64,000 bases of DNA, from NCBI GenBank assembly GCA_035222895.1, contig JAVYIG010002230.1, forward strand, positions 62,001 through 126,000, in the 5' to 3' direction. The translations under genes were made by a program, and so were the position numbers. Of the stretch, positions 34,511 through 48,142 are shown one piece after another (position 1 is the first letter of the stretch; the number at the start of each line of letters is the position of its first letter). The notes under the pieces are model-generated. The model had not been told where the DNA came from. It saw only the letters and a program-made list of their open reading frames with translations, and did not search any database. The DNA is from Strongylocentrotus droebachiensis (lineage: Eukaryota > Echinodermata > Echinoidea > Camarodonta > Strongylocentrotidae).

Positions 34511-34635
34511 TGGTAGTAGTGGTGATGATGATGATGATGATGTTGTTGATGATGGTGGTGGTGGTACTCCCGGTGGTGCTCCTGGTGGTGATGATTTTGA
34601 TGATGATTGTGGTGGTGGTGATGAATATTGATGGC
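34511..34635 (+). repeat. GAT/GGT microsatellite
   Basis: Continues the triplet repeat interrupted by the element at 33596-34510; the left remnant is at 33565-33595. Confidence 0.9.
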
Positions 34636-35802
34636 CTATTAGTGCTTAATATGAATTTGTTTATAGTTGGACGGCCTTTTTTTTCGGAGGGGGGGGTGGC
34701 AGGTTAATGAATACAATATGATGAATATATCTTTACGACAAATGCCATTGTCAAATATTTTTCTCGAACGTGTAGATGAAATAAACAAACGAATGTTTTA
34801 GATTTTAGATAATTAAGTTTGGCAACTAAAAAATGCTTGTTATGATAATGCTCTTTCCATAGTTACTTTTTATTAATAAATGTTGAAAAATAGAGTAGAA
34901 TGAAAATGAAATTATCTATTATGCGTTTTGCTCTGCTAAGCGTAAGTGCGAAACATACATATGAAAAAAGGCATTGAACTTGAGTAGAATCAGAAGGAAG
35001 GTTGAATCGTGGAATATTGCTGCCTAATAATATGCTGTAGGCCCTAAGATTATTGTAACATGCGTATTAAACGAAGGTAATGAAGAATTTCATTCCAGAT
35101 TGATCGATATCATAATCGCTGCCATATCGTCTGCTTAACTCAAAGCCACAAGACATCGAAGACAGATCCCATTCACTTATTTCTCAACGAGTATTTGACG
35201 TGAGTTTAATTTCAGAATATTAATGATGATGATGGAGAATAAGATGATAACATCAACGACGACAATGATGATGTAGCTGATAATAATGATGATGGTGACA
35301 AAGACAACGATGATTATGATGTGATTGTGAAGATATATGATCGGGGCGCACTTTCCATAGAAGAAAGACAACGCAGAAGTCAATTTTCTGCCCCAAATGA
35401 GTTTTGTTAGTTAAATAAAGAACATTTTCACAAACAACGGAGAAAAATTCCAGGCTTCAAGTTTTCCAGGGAAATTACAATCCCACATATTAAACAGAAG
35501 AACACTTACATAAAATAATATAAAAGTAACAAAATAATTTACAAATATTACAATCTAGCATTTGTGAAGTGGACAAGCTGTCAAAAGTGGTTATTTTTAT
35601 TTGAACGGACCTCTTCTAAAACACTTAAATCAAGACTTATTACAGGATAGACATCTGATGGCAAGAAATCTATTTTGTTAAAGTGTTATCATTATTGCTT
35701 TCGCCAAGATAAGGGTCTTGATATGGTACTTCAGAACTAGGGGGATGATTATACAATGTCCTCAGGGAAAACACAGGGAATTTTCATTGCAAACAAGCCT
35801 TC
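34636..35802. other. AT-rich intergenic DNA
   Basis: No gene; a GAT-rich patch at 35218-35310. Confidence 0.5.
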
Positions 35803-36052
35803 TGATGATGATTCTGATGATGGTGATTATGAAGATGGTGATGATAATGATGATGATCATGAGGAGGAGGATGATTGATGGTGACGATGTTGTTGTTGTT
35901 GTTAATGATGATGATGATGATGATAATGATGATGGTGGTGATGATGTTGTTGAAGATGATGATGATAATTATGTGGATGATGATGATGATGATGATGATG
36001 ATGGTAATGGTGATGATGATAACGAAGATGTTGTTTTTGATGATGATAGTTT
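35803..36052 (+). repeat. GAT microsatellite block
   Basis: GAT/GTT triplets, purest at 35905-35945 and 35974-36020; Asp, Met and Ile frames are artefacts. Confidence 0.95.
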
Positions 36053-36942
36053 TATGATTTATTCTTACATTAAAGTAGGGTGAGTTTACCGAGAGAGGGG
36101 GGCCGTGGAAAATGAAATGTGAATTTACAAGCCGACTTATTAGGGTGTGGCAGGGGTTTAGGCGTCCTCTTTTCTCACTCTTTGACCCTGTCCCTTTCTT
36201 CCTTTTCTCACTTTTTCTTTGAATAGAAAGACCACCTGTCTCTAAAGACCATATCATTTGTTTCCTTCAATCGAATTTCTCATTGAAACATGAAGTGAAG
36301 GACCTGTTAGTAAAGGCCACTTTTTTGTCTCAATTGTCGGTCTCTATTATAAAAAATAAAAATAAAAAAAGGTTTCATCTTAAGAAACCTTCCCCTTAGA
36401 ACAAAAACGTTAGCTTTCAGACATGGTCATCACATACAATTATGTAACTTGTTTGCATGCCGAACGGGAGATGATGATGATGATCGTAATTAGTAGCTGG
36501 TTACCTACGTCGATCACATCGTCCATCACATGATATTTCAAACATTTCTTATGACTTTTTGAGCTTAACATGAGTTTCTATCTCTGAATTACATTTCTAT
36601 TAATCTAGCCATATACATATATATATATATATATATACATATGATGTAGCAGAATAATATTTTTTTGATTGATTAGTCTGGGTTAAAGAACCTTGGAGAG
36701 GTTATTATGACACATTCTTCTGGCGACAATCGCCCCGCGGTTAATTTTTTTATACTCGCCGACTTCACACCTTCGACCATGAACAACATGTTATGCATTA
36801 ACCTAACCCTAACCCCATGTAATTGAAGACATAAAGCATGCAGCAAAATATAGAAGCAATGTGTGTTAAAATTGGAAAGTAGCGGCGATTTTGAGGAGAT
36901 TTTCTTTTTTGTAGGAAAAACACCTCTATGAGGATGCCATGA
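36053..36942. other. Intergenic DNA
   Basis: No gene. (AT)n at 36611-36644. A short telomere-like stretch, TAACCTAACCCTAACCCC, near 36799-36816. Confidence 0.45.
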
Positions 36943-37440
36943 AAGAAGTATTCCCTCACTCTTCCTCCTCCTTCCTCTTCTACTCATATTCTTCCTATTT
37001 GCATCCTTCTCTCCTTTTTCCTAATCCTTGTCTTCTTCTCTCTTGCTCGTCCTACTCTCCTTCCCAAATCTCCACCTACCCCACCCCTTTCACCTTCCTT
37101 AACCTTCTTGCTCAGTCTACTCCATCTCCTCGTCCTCTTCCTCCATCACCCTTCCTCCTCTTTTCACTCAACTCTGGCTTTTTCCTTCTCCATCTCTTCA
37201 TCTGCCATCTCCTCTTCCACCTCTTCATATTTTATCACCGTCTTGTCTTCTTCTTCTCCTCTTACTCATCCTACTTCTCCTTTTACTCTTTCTTTTCTAC
37301 ACCTGCTCCTCCTTTTTCTTCTTTCTTCATCTTGTCTTCCTGTTCATCCTCTTTCTCTTCGAACTCCACCACCCCTCTCCTCCTCCATTTGTTTCTTCTT
37401 CTTCGTCACTTCTCCTTCATTTCCCCTTCCCTTCGCCATT
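36943..37440 (+). repeat. 500-bp polypyrimidine tract (CTT/CCT-rich)
   Basis: Nearly pure C+T over about 500 bp, not a simple dinucleotide repeat but a mixture of CTT, CCT and TCC. The Ser/Leu/Phe-rich frames on the + strand are artefacts. Such tracts can form triplex DNA. Confidence 0.85.
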
Positions 37441-37821
37441 CTAGGAGCTTTGCTGTTAATCTCATGATGAGGACCACATTAATTACGAGCATACATTATA
37501 GACAATACAATGAATCCCGATTATATTTTATGTAGATGGAGAAATCCGGTTTATACATGTTACACATTTTTGTTGGTGTTACTTCTAATTTGTGATCATA
37601 ATACGGAGATCTTTCATTAATTTGATAGCAGCATCATTCGAGTTGATTTTGTTCTATCTATAGGACATCATATCCTTACATTATTTTGTAATATCGAACA
37701 TCTACAAAATTTCCCATTGAATAAAAATGTGTTATATGCCCGACATCTTCTCTTCGATATTCGGCGATCCAAGTTTACCAAATTGCAAAGCAGTAGTTAA
37801 TAGCAGTCCCATCTTAACATG
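37441..37821. other. AT-rich intergenic DNA
   Basis: Nothing recognisable. Confidence 0.5.
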
Positions 37822-38140
37822 TGCAGAGGTCTTGGTCTAGTGGGTACGTCACCGGCATGTGGATCACATGATTCGCCGTTCAAGTCCCGCCACGGAACTA
37901 AAGTCCTTTGGGGAGACATTAATCTATATTTGGCACTCTCCACCCAGGATTTAAATGGGCACCCGGGTAGGATACGAACGCTCATGTAGTTGCGTTGGCA
38001 TTTGGCGCTTGTAAAATGGCGCCTAGCTGGAATTCTCCCAATAGAGCGGAGCATGCGCACTATCATGTGCGGATTAGCAAATTGAATCCAATGACCGGAG
38101 TTATATTAATGACAATCTAAAGCGCTTAAAAATGTAGTAC
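37822..38140 (+). mobile_element. tRNA-headed SINE, SURF1-like, second copy
   Basis: A box TTGGTCTAGTGGG (from 37832) and B box GTTCAAGTCC (37878-37887), then the same body as the 10789-11055 copy (AGTCCTTTGG, AGACATTAATCTA, CACCCAGG, AAATGGGCACC). It carries about 80 bp more 3' sequence than that copy, some of which may be unrelated flank. Confidence 0.75.
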
Positions 38141-39019
38141 TGAGCACTTTACCAATGTGACCATTGTTTTGTTTTAAATATGTTACTATAATTGGAATGA
38201 CTATTGTTGTGTTGCCGTTTACATTCTCTTAGTTTATCATGACTGCATTTCATCACAAATTTGTCTTTTATAAGTAAATGGTTCGACGTAGTATGGCAAA
38301 AATATATGCGTTTATAATGTGATGATATGGACATGAATATGATAGGCATATATACGATGAATTGTACCCGTCAAAATATTTACATTCTTTTAAGATATCC
38401 CTGGAAATTTGATGAAGATCTCGCTATTATTAGCAGAGTCTATAGCAATTTGCATTTTGCAATGAAATGGTAATAAATCATCGAACTATCTGCTATATGT
38501 CAAACAAAAACATTCAGAATTATTACCGATCAACCACCATTATGCACCCTGTTTTGTCGACAAATACTAACATTTAGCCAATTTTCAGAATTCTCATTTT
38601 GTTGAATGCAGGAGATTAGGGGCGGGTCATTGTCATGCTGAAAACTTTATAAATTTTCAAAATTGATTGAAATAGACTGATGACATATGCGGTCACCCTG
38701 ACACTATCGCCATAAATTAAATTCTCTGAAGTTTTGAGATTTCAGGTCGAGATACAACAGTGGTTAGGGCGGATCCAGGACTATGAGGAATCCAGGAATA
38801 CTACAATCATATCTGCTGTTGTTGGTTGTAATAAATTATGACAATACAACCACGGTAGTCTATAATAGATTGGACCCATTCCGATTCAACTACCACACCG
38901 CAGCGGCAAGAGTTCACCCCGAAAAACCACGAAAATTACCCCGCTTTTATTCAGCACCACCAGACCGTACTTAACGACAATGCATCTCCTGGTCCGATTC
39001 TATTGAAATAAAACTTAAT
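38141..39019. other. AT-rich intergenic DNA
   Basis: No gene. ATTTGCATTTTGCAATG near 38450-38466 pairs a POU-like and a SOX-like half with a 3-bp gap. Confidence 0.4.
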
Positions 39020-39600
39020 TTTTTAGTTTTCTATGATTTTGAACAAATAATTGTAAGGTCCCGTTGGCGCCTTGAAATAGACGCCCGCGGTATTTTATAG
39101 GGTCGCTTACTTCGGGCATTCAACTCTGACAAGATATCGCTGTACTCTGAACTTAAGGTCCCATCACAGTTTATATAGTTGAAAGCCGAGATGGACGCCG
39201 AACTAGATCGACACATCTCGTAGAGACTCGGAATAATCCGGCTTTCACTTGAAACTCGTGAGGATTTAGAACATGTTCAATATTAGTCAGTTTGCGAACA
39301 TTCTTTCGAGTCAGTATACGGGCGTACACCTTAAGGTACTTCTAGCTATCCCGAGTGATATACGAGTTATACTGAGTTAACTTTTCAAACTTTCTACGAG
39401 GTATTTCGAGGTAGCGCTGCGTCCATTGCGATACAATCTCGGCAAAATAGGGGAACAAATTTACACAAAATCGGCAACAAAATTGGCAACAATCGGCAAC
39501 GAATCGGCAAAACTCGGTAACAAATCGGCGAAAACTCGGCAAGGTGTACGGGTGTATGCGGGTATAAACAGAAATAGGATAATACCGTACTCTGCAATGT
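39020..39600. other. Unassigned CpG-containing block with a minisatellite
   Basis: Composition differs sharply from both sides. 39450-39541 is a minisatellite of units like AATCGGCAACAA. 39326-39335 (CGTACACCTT) and 39540-39549 (its complement) form an inverted pair. On the minus strand 39343 down to 39031 is open for about 104 codons, Ser-rich, with an ATG at 39216; it resembles no family I know. This could be an unknown mobile element, an exon, or chance. Confidence 0.35.
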
Positions 39601-39797
39601 TTAGCTGTGAAAAAAATTGAATAGAAAGAAATATTACATCGATTCAGATTCAAAAGAGTTTAGCGGGTGCCCGGTTTGGTGATATGAAGGGTGCTTATTT
39701 TGCTTTGTAATGAAACAGTGAACGGGTATAACAATTTGAAATTGAGGTCATATATTAACAATATTTCAGTAGCAATGAACGGGTAGAGATTGGAATC

Positions 39798-40050
39798 GAC
39801 CTCTCTCTCTCTCTTCCTCTCTCTCTCTCTCTCTCTTTCTCTGTCTCTCTATGTCCTTTCCTTACATCTGTCGTGTATCTTCTATCCTTTCCTATTCATT
39901 GTCTATAATTCCCCTCTCTCACTTACCCTCCCTCTTCATATACCTTCTCAACTTAATTTCTACGTTTCTTCCCTTCTCCTTAACCCCCCCCTTCTTTCTC
40001 TTTCTCTTTCTCTCTCTCTCTCTTCATATCTCTCTCCCTTTTCTTTCTGA
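39798..40050 (+). repeat. CT-rich microsatellite block
   Basis: (CT)n at 39802-39850 and 40000-40035 with pyrimidine-rich sequence between. Confidence 0.9.
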
Positions 40051-40295
40051 CTCACATCTATCCTTCTTTTGCATTTTACCAAAGTACGTGTTTAAAGCTG
40101 GCGATTCGTGCAATGATTTCGTGATTACATAATATGAATAACTTATGGCAATGACCACTTTGATCACAATCCAATGGACTAAAATATATATTACTATCCA
40201 CCAGTAATGGTGAAATATCACTTTAATGGTCAGCATACAGGGTCGCTGTTTACTCGAGGCTATGTCATACAGCCCTATGATTAAAAGATCGAGAG

Positions 40296-40445
40296 GTAAT
40301 TAGATAGATAAATATATAGATAGAGAAGTAGATTGGTAGATAAGTATAGATATGGATAGATAGGTAGATTGGTAGATATATAGATAGACAGATAGATATG
40401 GATATATAAAGACAAATATGGACAGATAGATATAAATATAAAATA
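40296..40445 (+). repeat. GATA/GATATG-rich microsatellite
   Basis: Interrupted GATA repeats with TAGATTGGTAGATA units. Confidence 0.9.
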
Positions 40446-42261
40446 TATGATTTGGGTAAACACTATTTTTAAAGTAAGAGTGTCTGTTGCATTAATAAGT
40501 TTTTGGATAGAAATGTTGATGACTAAAAGGAACTTTGCTGCATATATTGATCTGGTGCAATGTAAGGCAAACCTCGGAAATATGCCACATCACCGCAGCC
40601 ACTCCTTTGAAAGATGTATGCGTCAGATAAGAAAGTATTTGCCATAGCTAATCAATGACGAGCACGGGGTCTTGTTTGATTTGTTGGTGCTTGATCGGGC
40701 AAGGCTTTTAGCATTTAATGTAATCAAAAGCAACTCATATATATTCGTATTTGGAATGAACTTTGCATTGGGAAAATTTTGGTATTGGCCATTTTCTTAC
40801 TCTATCCTCTTAAGATTTCAAGGACTCGGCAAAAGCATTACCTTTAAAATTATGTTCGGATGTTAGGCCATGTCGTACTCTATTGTCTGACGAAAATGTA
40901 CATTATACATTTGGTCATATTTCAAATCGACATGAGTTCTATTCAAATGTAAATGCAAGTCATTTATGACTTACCAAGGCATTAGTACACCTCTTCTAAT
41001 TTACATCTTTGGCAACCGAATAATTCCCCATTTTGGAAATTCCAATTGGTGGTAATCTATCTTGTTTTTGTGTCTCTTTACGTTAGAAATTAATGCCTTT
41101 GGCACTTCTGACACTTTTGATGGAACTGCTTTTCGACCTTTTTTTACCTTCGGTCATCTTTATCGTGAAAGGCATTTTACTCTCAAATTAAATGAAGCAT
41201 GTGATGAAATGATCTTATACAACAGCAAACATGAAGATAAGGATAGATTTCAAAATTCCTTTATCCACTGCAGATTCAGTGTTTCAGGCAAACTTTCAGC
41301 ATAGTTATATCCATTATTTTCTACTTTTAAAATGTTTAAAGCAACGAATGACTTTTGCAACGTATCGTCCTTTTACTCGTTAAAATACTTACAAAGCTGT
41401 ACGAAATAAAGTGTTCAACCCAGATTAAAGCCTTTCCAGTCGCATAAATGTATTAACCTTTTTACAATTTTACAAATGCATGCCATGTTTCGATATTAAT
41501 ACCTCCTCGAAGCCCCCTATCTCATTTTCCAAATTGATTTCACTCAAGTTTAGGATACGCACTTACATCCCTTGAAAGCATGTGCAATATCATGGTTCAC
41601 AGAACAATTCGACATGGTTGAAAAATTCACGAATATAATGTCATTCGTGTACACGTTAATGACTAAAAGGGGATTGAAATTTGGCATGTTGCTCCTACTG
41701 TTCATAATGTAATAAACATTTATACTTAGATGTCTGATATGCGAGATGGTGTTCTACCAATTAAATTGATTGTCTCGTTTTATCATACACTTGAATGTCT
41801 GGTTGGCAAATCGAAATAGTTCACAAAGTGTATCAATGTTTCTTTACTTTTTCAATATCAGTTTATACGAATTTAAGCAATGTAAATTCATATAGAAATA
41901 GGATGATGATAGATTAATCCATTGTTTGGATTAACCAACTGGATAATAATACATACAGTTCAATATCGTACTTTGAACTTGTTTTTAACCTAGATATGAA
42001 AACATAGATTAATATTTATTAGTATTAGTTTGCCATTCTGTATCACACTTTTCTTAAACATTAGTTTGAATTAGGTTGGGAATATATATAGCATTCATAA
42101 GGAATATTGCCATAATATTCAAGTGGAGATCACAATTCCAAAGTAGATTTTAGGAAAACAACTACATGTGGTTTATGTGATTTCTTTTGCTTCTTTTTTG
42201 TTTCACAAGTGCGCCTTGAGCATTTGCTTTCAAGCAGATTCGGCGCCTATTACAATTCCCA
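40446..42261. other. AT-rich intergenic DNA with a weak exon-like segment
   Basis: No gene recognised. A T-rich tract ending in TTTACGTTAG (about 41080-41089) is followed by 71 open codons to a stop at 41304. The composition looks protein-like but there is no known domain; I rate it as a weak terminal-exon candidate only. Confidence 0.35.
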
Positions 42262-42495
42262 TGTATTATTATCATCATTTTATTATTATTATAAGTGTTA
42301 TTATTACCATCATTATTATTATTATTATAAATATTATCATTGCCATCATTATTATTATTAATTTAATTATTATTACTAACATCATTATTATTACTATTAT
42401 TAGCGTTATTATTACCATAATTGTTATTATTATTATAAGTATTATTTGTATTATTATTATTATTATAATTATTATCATTTCTATTATCATGGTTT
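42262..42495 (+). repeat. ATT/ATC microsatellite
   Basis: Interrupted ATT and ATC triplets; the Ile-rich frames on both strands are artefacts. Confidence 0.9.
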
Positions 42496-45400
42496 GTCTT
42501 CCATCTTTACTTATTACAGGTACATCCCCAGGAAGAAAACCAACTACATGGCTGATGAAATCATCTAGGAATGGTAAAAACAAGTACATAAAAGTAAAAT
42601 GATGTCAAGTGGTTTCCAGTTTAATCATACAACTGTAAAACGTACGTGAGTATGGTGAGTGTTCTATTAAACATCTAATAATATACTTTTAACATTAAGT
42701 AATTGTTATAGATATATATCTACCAAAACTTCTAGTCCGAACATTGCTTTTGACACCCCACTACCATTCCTACAGTTATTACAATTTTATACATGAAAAT
42801 GTAAACTTTGTACCGTTATATAATATCTTCTTTTTATACATCCCCTCTCGATCATACGGAAATTTTTATCCATTACACAAAAATACATGAAGTATGTAAA
42901 CTGTGTAATGATTCACATTATGCACCGTATATGTGCAATCCAATAGCTCATGTTGAGTGTAAAAATAGATATACTGACAATAAATATGTAATGTACCGAT
43001 GTGTTTTATTGATTTCCTTTATCATATTCATGATTACATCTTATATCTATTTCCCTATTGTTATGCCTTCTTCCCGTTTCCTAGTTAATGTAAACATTTA
43101 CAGCTGAAAGATCCTGTAAGCTTCATTACATGGAACTGTATAGACTTATACTATAGAACAATACAAGAGGTCATGTGCAAGGTCGTAATACTGCATTTGT
43201 TTCGTTACGTTTATGGCAGATAGCACTTGCATCAACGGTGATATATTTATTGTGTAGAATGGGATAGTAGCAGTAGTAGTAGCACTATTATCACGATCAT
43301 TATACATTCGTTATGACTCTGTGTCTCATTGGTTTATACATGGTGTTACGATAGCGGATTCTTAACTGCATAATTGGAACGTTAGGCACCTCACCAAAAT
43401 CTAAAGAGACACGATAGGGAACAAAAATTAACCCACGGCACGGCCACGCTTCAGAGGGAAATCCTTCTAAATCAATGTTTAGATAACAAATCAAGCGTAA
43501 TCATGGTCATTTCATTAGCCCAATCTAGCTAATCTTCCCCTATCAATAATTGAATAGTTTTTCACAATGGCGCCCCGGTGGAAGGTAATTAGCTAAATAT
43601 GTTTTCACCTTGACGCATTGTAGGCGCATATACCCTTTGCAGATAATACAGCAGCTATCGATGTATACTAAGAAAAAATGACACTATTACCGTTATTGGG
43701 TTCGAACGTTAAGTAATTAAACACTTTAAACAAACAATTTTGGTGGTATATTGTAATTTTATCGAATTACATTGCAATCATTATCTGTACAGAGCCAGAA
43801 GGGCTTTAACACTGTGTAAAAGCTAAAATGTTAACGTCCTTTTGGCTACAAACAGATGATCTGATTTAATGCATCATTATAACTTTCATCTTTATTATGT
43901 TAGTTTCGATATTAAATTGATTTCAATATAAGCACAAAGACAAAACGAAAGAGTCAAAGAAAGTTTAAGATAAATTCATTAAAGAAAATGTGATTTCTGA
44001 ACTTTTCATTTTAAATGAATATGCTCTTTAATCAGAATTCAAGTATTCCGACAGTTTTAATTAGTTTCTGTACTATGGAGAATATATAGTTGTCAGATTT
44101 TGACGGGAAAATTCTTCTCAGTTCTCTAATATATCACAAACAAAAAACTGTTTGACTGCAGTGCATTTAAACCAAATACTAATGTGGTAAATACCCTTAA
44201 CAAGAGCTTCCAAGTTTATTTGTTTTAAGCCTTAAACTCCCTTCTGAATCAAATGCTCTCTCCTCTCAAACATGAACTTTTCTTTTTTCATGTAATAATT
44301 TTATTTCTTCATATAGTTATACACAAATTATATTTCTAAAGCTACTTTCGTAGCAACTATATATCAAACCACGTTTGCGGTGATACGACCCCGTGCTTCT
44401 GCAAAATATACCTGACCTAATTTTTCAGAAAGGACACTCCATTTTTTCCCTCTTTTTCCAAAAGATCTGTTATTGGAATTTTACCTACGCATTCCATTTG
44501 ACTAACCGCTGGAAAAAAAAGAGCTGGTTCCCAAACCCTGGTATTCTATAATCTTGAATTTATCCTCCCCCTCTCTTTGGAAAGTGTTTTATAATATCTC
44601 TTTATTTTTTCTCTTTATTCATTCGATCCAGTTATTTATTCGTCGTTTTCCATTAAAGCGAGTGACCAAAAAAAAAATGCTTTTGAAATAGAAAAAATAA
44701 GGTACGCTTCTCGTTCCAGCATTTCTTTTAGATAGCGTGCGAGGAAATATCTATACACCTCCAGAATCATTCGCTTTCATTTGGTATATATACTAATTCT
44801 ATGCACCAGCCTTGAGAGATATAGGCAGCCAGAATATCCCCATTCCTAAAGAATGGAGCAAAAAGTGAACGAATTTTATGAATATTTAAAGAAGAAAAAA
44901 GAATGAATTTCGAATCGATTTTTAGTTATTTCTCTAGTACGATTTTAACTATACCAAGTCAGGAGATCTGTTTATGTAGATGAATTTCATACACGTTTGT
45001 ATGACCACGCAATATTTCCCTCTTTCAAGAAGAAAAAGAATAAAGAAGAGTTAGTTGTCGATATTCTCTAGAATAATCTTATAAGTTGTTTACTAAACTT
45101 CTGCACATCTTTATTTTATTTCCATTTCCTATATTAATGGTATATATACCATCAACCATTTCCCAAAACCCGTTTATCTTATTCTCCTATAACCCTTTCT
45201 AAAATTTGCTTTTACAACTTTCTATAAGATGGCCATATTCCTTGTTTGCTTATTTGGGGGAATGTATAATTAAATGAATGTTAGATATACTAAAGAAAGA
45301 CCTCAAGATCGAGGACATAGTTATGGACTATTGTTTATTTATTACTGGCAAGATTTCAGCATCATAAAGCTCACGAAACACACACAGACACACGTGCATT

Positions 45401-45832
45401 TCAAACATATTAACATATATAATTATATACGTTAGTATGAATATCACATATTATACATATATATATTCATTGGTACATGTTTATGTGAAAGGGGTTCTGA
45501 GACATGGTTAAAAACATCATACCAAGATGTATGTACCAATATTTTGAGCTCATACTAACACATTTAAGATATTTTAAGCTTGGAATCTAGACGACGAATG
45601 AACTATTAATCTGAAATGTACTATTCTCATTATATATTCGATGTATATTATTCTTACCAGGGTATATGGTTGTGATTGCTGCCGCCATTTCTTAGCTTGC
45701 TTGCTACCACACTCTTTCCTGTCTCGATCAAGCTCTGCTCAAATTGATCGAGATACGACATATTCGCTTCACTTCACCCTAAGCGGAAATTGAGAAACCT
45801 ATACCCGACTCCCAATCTCTTCCCCCACCTCC
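42496..45832. other. Long AT-rich intergenic stretch
   Basis: More than 3 kb with no gene, array or mobile element recognised. 43500-43600 is slightly GC-richer. TCTCGATCA at 45722-45730 and TGATCGAGA at 45745-45753 can form a 9-bp stem. Confidence 0.5.
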
Positions 45833-46204
45833 TCCCCCCCCCCCCTCTCCCTCTCTCTCTCTTATGCTCTCATTCTTTCTCTTTCTCTCCCAAGCCTCCC
45901 CTTTCCCTTCTCTTTCTCTTTCTCTCCCTTACACTCATTTTATTTTTCACTATTCCCTTTTCTATCTCATTTACAGTTGTCTCGCTCTCTCTTTATCTCC
46001 CTCCTTTTCTCTTTCTCTCTCCCCCCATCTCTCTCTCTTTCTCTCTCTCTCTCCAATCTCTCTCTTTTTCCCCTTTTCCATTTTTCTTTCTTTCCTCCTT
46101 TTTTCGTTATATGTCATTCATCCTACAATATTTCTATCTCCCTTTCTCAATTGTACTCTCTCTCTCTCTCTCTCACACACGCACACACTCACACACACAC
46201 ACAT
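45833..46204 (+). repeat. Poly-C, CT-rich and CA microsatellite block
   Basis: A C run at about 45834-45845, CT-rich sequence to 46172, then (CA)n at 46173-46204. Confidence 0.9.
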
Positions 46205-48034
46205 CCATATTTGTGTCTCCCTTTCCATTCGTGTAGTCACATGCTCTCTGTGTTTACTGATTTTCAGTGTTATTTAGCCACATTATAAGTGATTTCAGTA
46301 GTTAATAAATAACCAAAATACATACCCTTTTCAGAATCACCTAAAAATATTTATTTCTCCCAATTCTTTTTCAGTCGCATAAAATCTTTTTCATAAAATA
46401 AGGAAAATTGGATTACCGTTTTGGACAAATATCGGGTGACAATACAAAATACAAGAATCAACACTAATGAGAACTTGTTTAACACGACATTTCCTAGAAA
46501 CTTATATGGAAAGATGTTCTTTTCATTTAATGACATTATAAAATCTGAAGTTGTTGCATGCGAATTATGTTTTTAATACGTTATGTCTTCTAATATCTCT
46601 TAAGACTGACACTCTTACAATTTCCTTTGTTGTTTTTCTTTTGCTCTAAGGTACTCGAGACATTTCTTAAACCGCTCACAAACCCTTTACTTTGTCTCAC
46701 TTTCAAGTCTCACCTCCCAAGCCCAAATAATTATTTGTTGGTATTGTTCGAAAGTGAGGTAGGAGTTTTTAGGTCGGCTCTTGATAAGTAATTACTTTAT
46801 TTTTCTCCACTTCCTGTTTCGTTTCAAAAAATATCATGTCCATCACATTTAGAACATCCAAAACTAAACAAAAAAGAAAATATAGACTGAGTTTTTTCAC
46901 TCATTACTTAAATTGCATAACTTAGTAAGTGCGAAACTACTGAAGTAACGAACCTTTCTCCAACCATGCCGATTGAACTGAACGATAGAATAACTTTTTT
47001 TTAATTTCTAATTATATCAAACGTTTAATCCAATTCAATTTCAACTCAATTTCAATTTATTTGTCCATCTTTAAAAAAAGACCAAATATAACATAGTATT
47101 GACACATTGTATTAAAATAATAATATAAACATAAACATGGACGGATACCCTTAATAAGCAGGTTGCTTGTAAGTAGGGCCCCGGTATACAATATAAAATG
47201 TACAACTTTGTTAGAGAATATCTAAACATTTGAGAGAATTTCTCTAATGTAATAGGAACATTGTGCAGAATATTTTTTATATTAAAAAATGTATATGCAT
47301 AGGAATTCGCCAACCTTCTACTTCTCCAACTGCTAATTGTTAAAAGTGTGAAGAAAAAACATATCAAATGAAACAATTGTTATTGAGGGGATTATTGTAT
47401 TTCATTTTATTATTTTTGTATTAATTTTGTATTGCGTGTTAAACGAATATGTTTTACTTTAATGAGTAAAATAAACTAAAAACATTCGCTCTAATTTTTA
47501 AATTTTCTAATGGTTTGAATCTAGCAGTGTCTAGTCCTCATAATGGCATTTACGCACTGCCATTCATTATCTCATTTATTATATGATTAGAACCTGGCTA
47601 ACGTTTCACGCTCATGAGTGCAAACGTGTACATACAATAAATACAATTACACACACAATAATGAAAGGTGAATCTTTCTACACAAACAATGTTACAAAAA
47701 GTGCCAAGGTCGCTAACCTGGCAGGTTTTATTCATTATTTCCCTCATCACAAGAATCCAATTGGGTACATATACAAAGGAGGGTGAAAGGGATATTCTTC
47801 TATTATTAAATGAGTAGACTGTCAACATGTTTATACATAACATATTGATTTTCAAACATGTTTTTATTCAATCTCACCTACTAGAAATGCTGGTTATTGT
47901 ATAGTGTTAGCTATGGCGTATTGTATTTAATCAGTGTACATAATAATATTCAATAACAATTCGTACAATAAACGTACTTAATCACACTGTGATTTGCACT
48001 AAGCATCTGTATTCAGTATATAATTATGAAAATC
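46205..48034. other. AT-rich intergenic DNA
   Basis: Nothing recognisable; short motifless frames only. Confidence 0.5.
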
Positions 48035-48142
48035 CCCTCTCGCTCTTTCAATCTTTCTCTCTCTCTCTCTGTCTCCATCTCTCTCTCTCTCTCCCTATCT
48101 CTCTCTCTTTCTCTCTCTTTCTCTCTCTCTCTCTCTTTCTCG
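48035..48142 (+). repeat. (CT)n microsatellite
   Basis: About 105 bp of CT with few interruptions. Confidence 0.9.

Noticed and set aside
36799-36816. Interstitial telomere repeat
   Set aside because: Only about three imperfect TAACCC units; too short to mean a former telomere.
39031-39216. Firm gene call for the minus-strand Ser-rich frame
   Set aside because: Protein-like but no family, splice partner or promoter could be seen; kept only as part of an unassigned block.
42521-42574. Exon after TTATTACAG
   Set aside because: Acceptor follows an ATT microsatellite, the would-be donor is poor, and the segment has no coding character.
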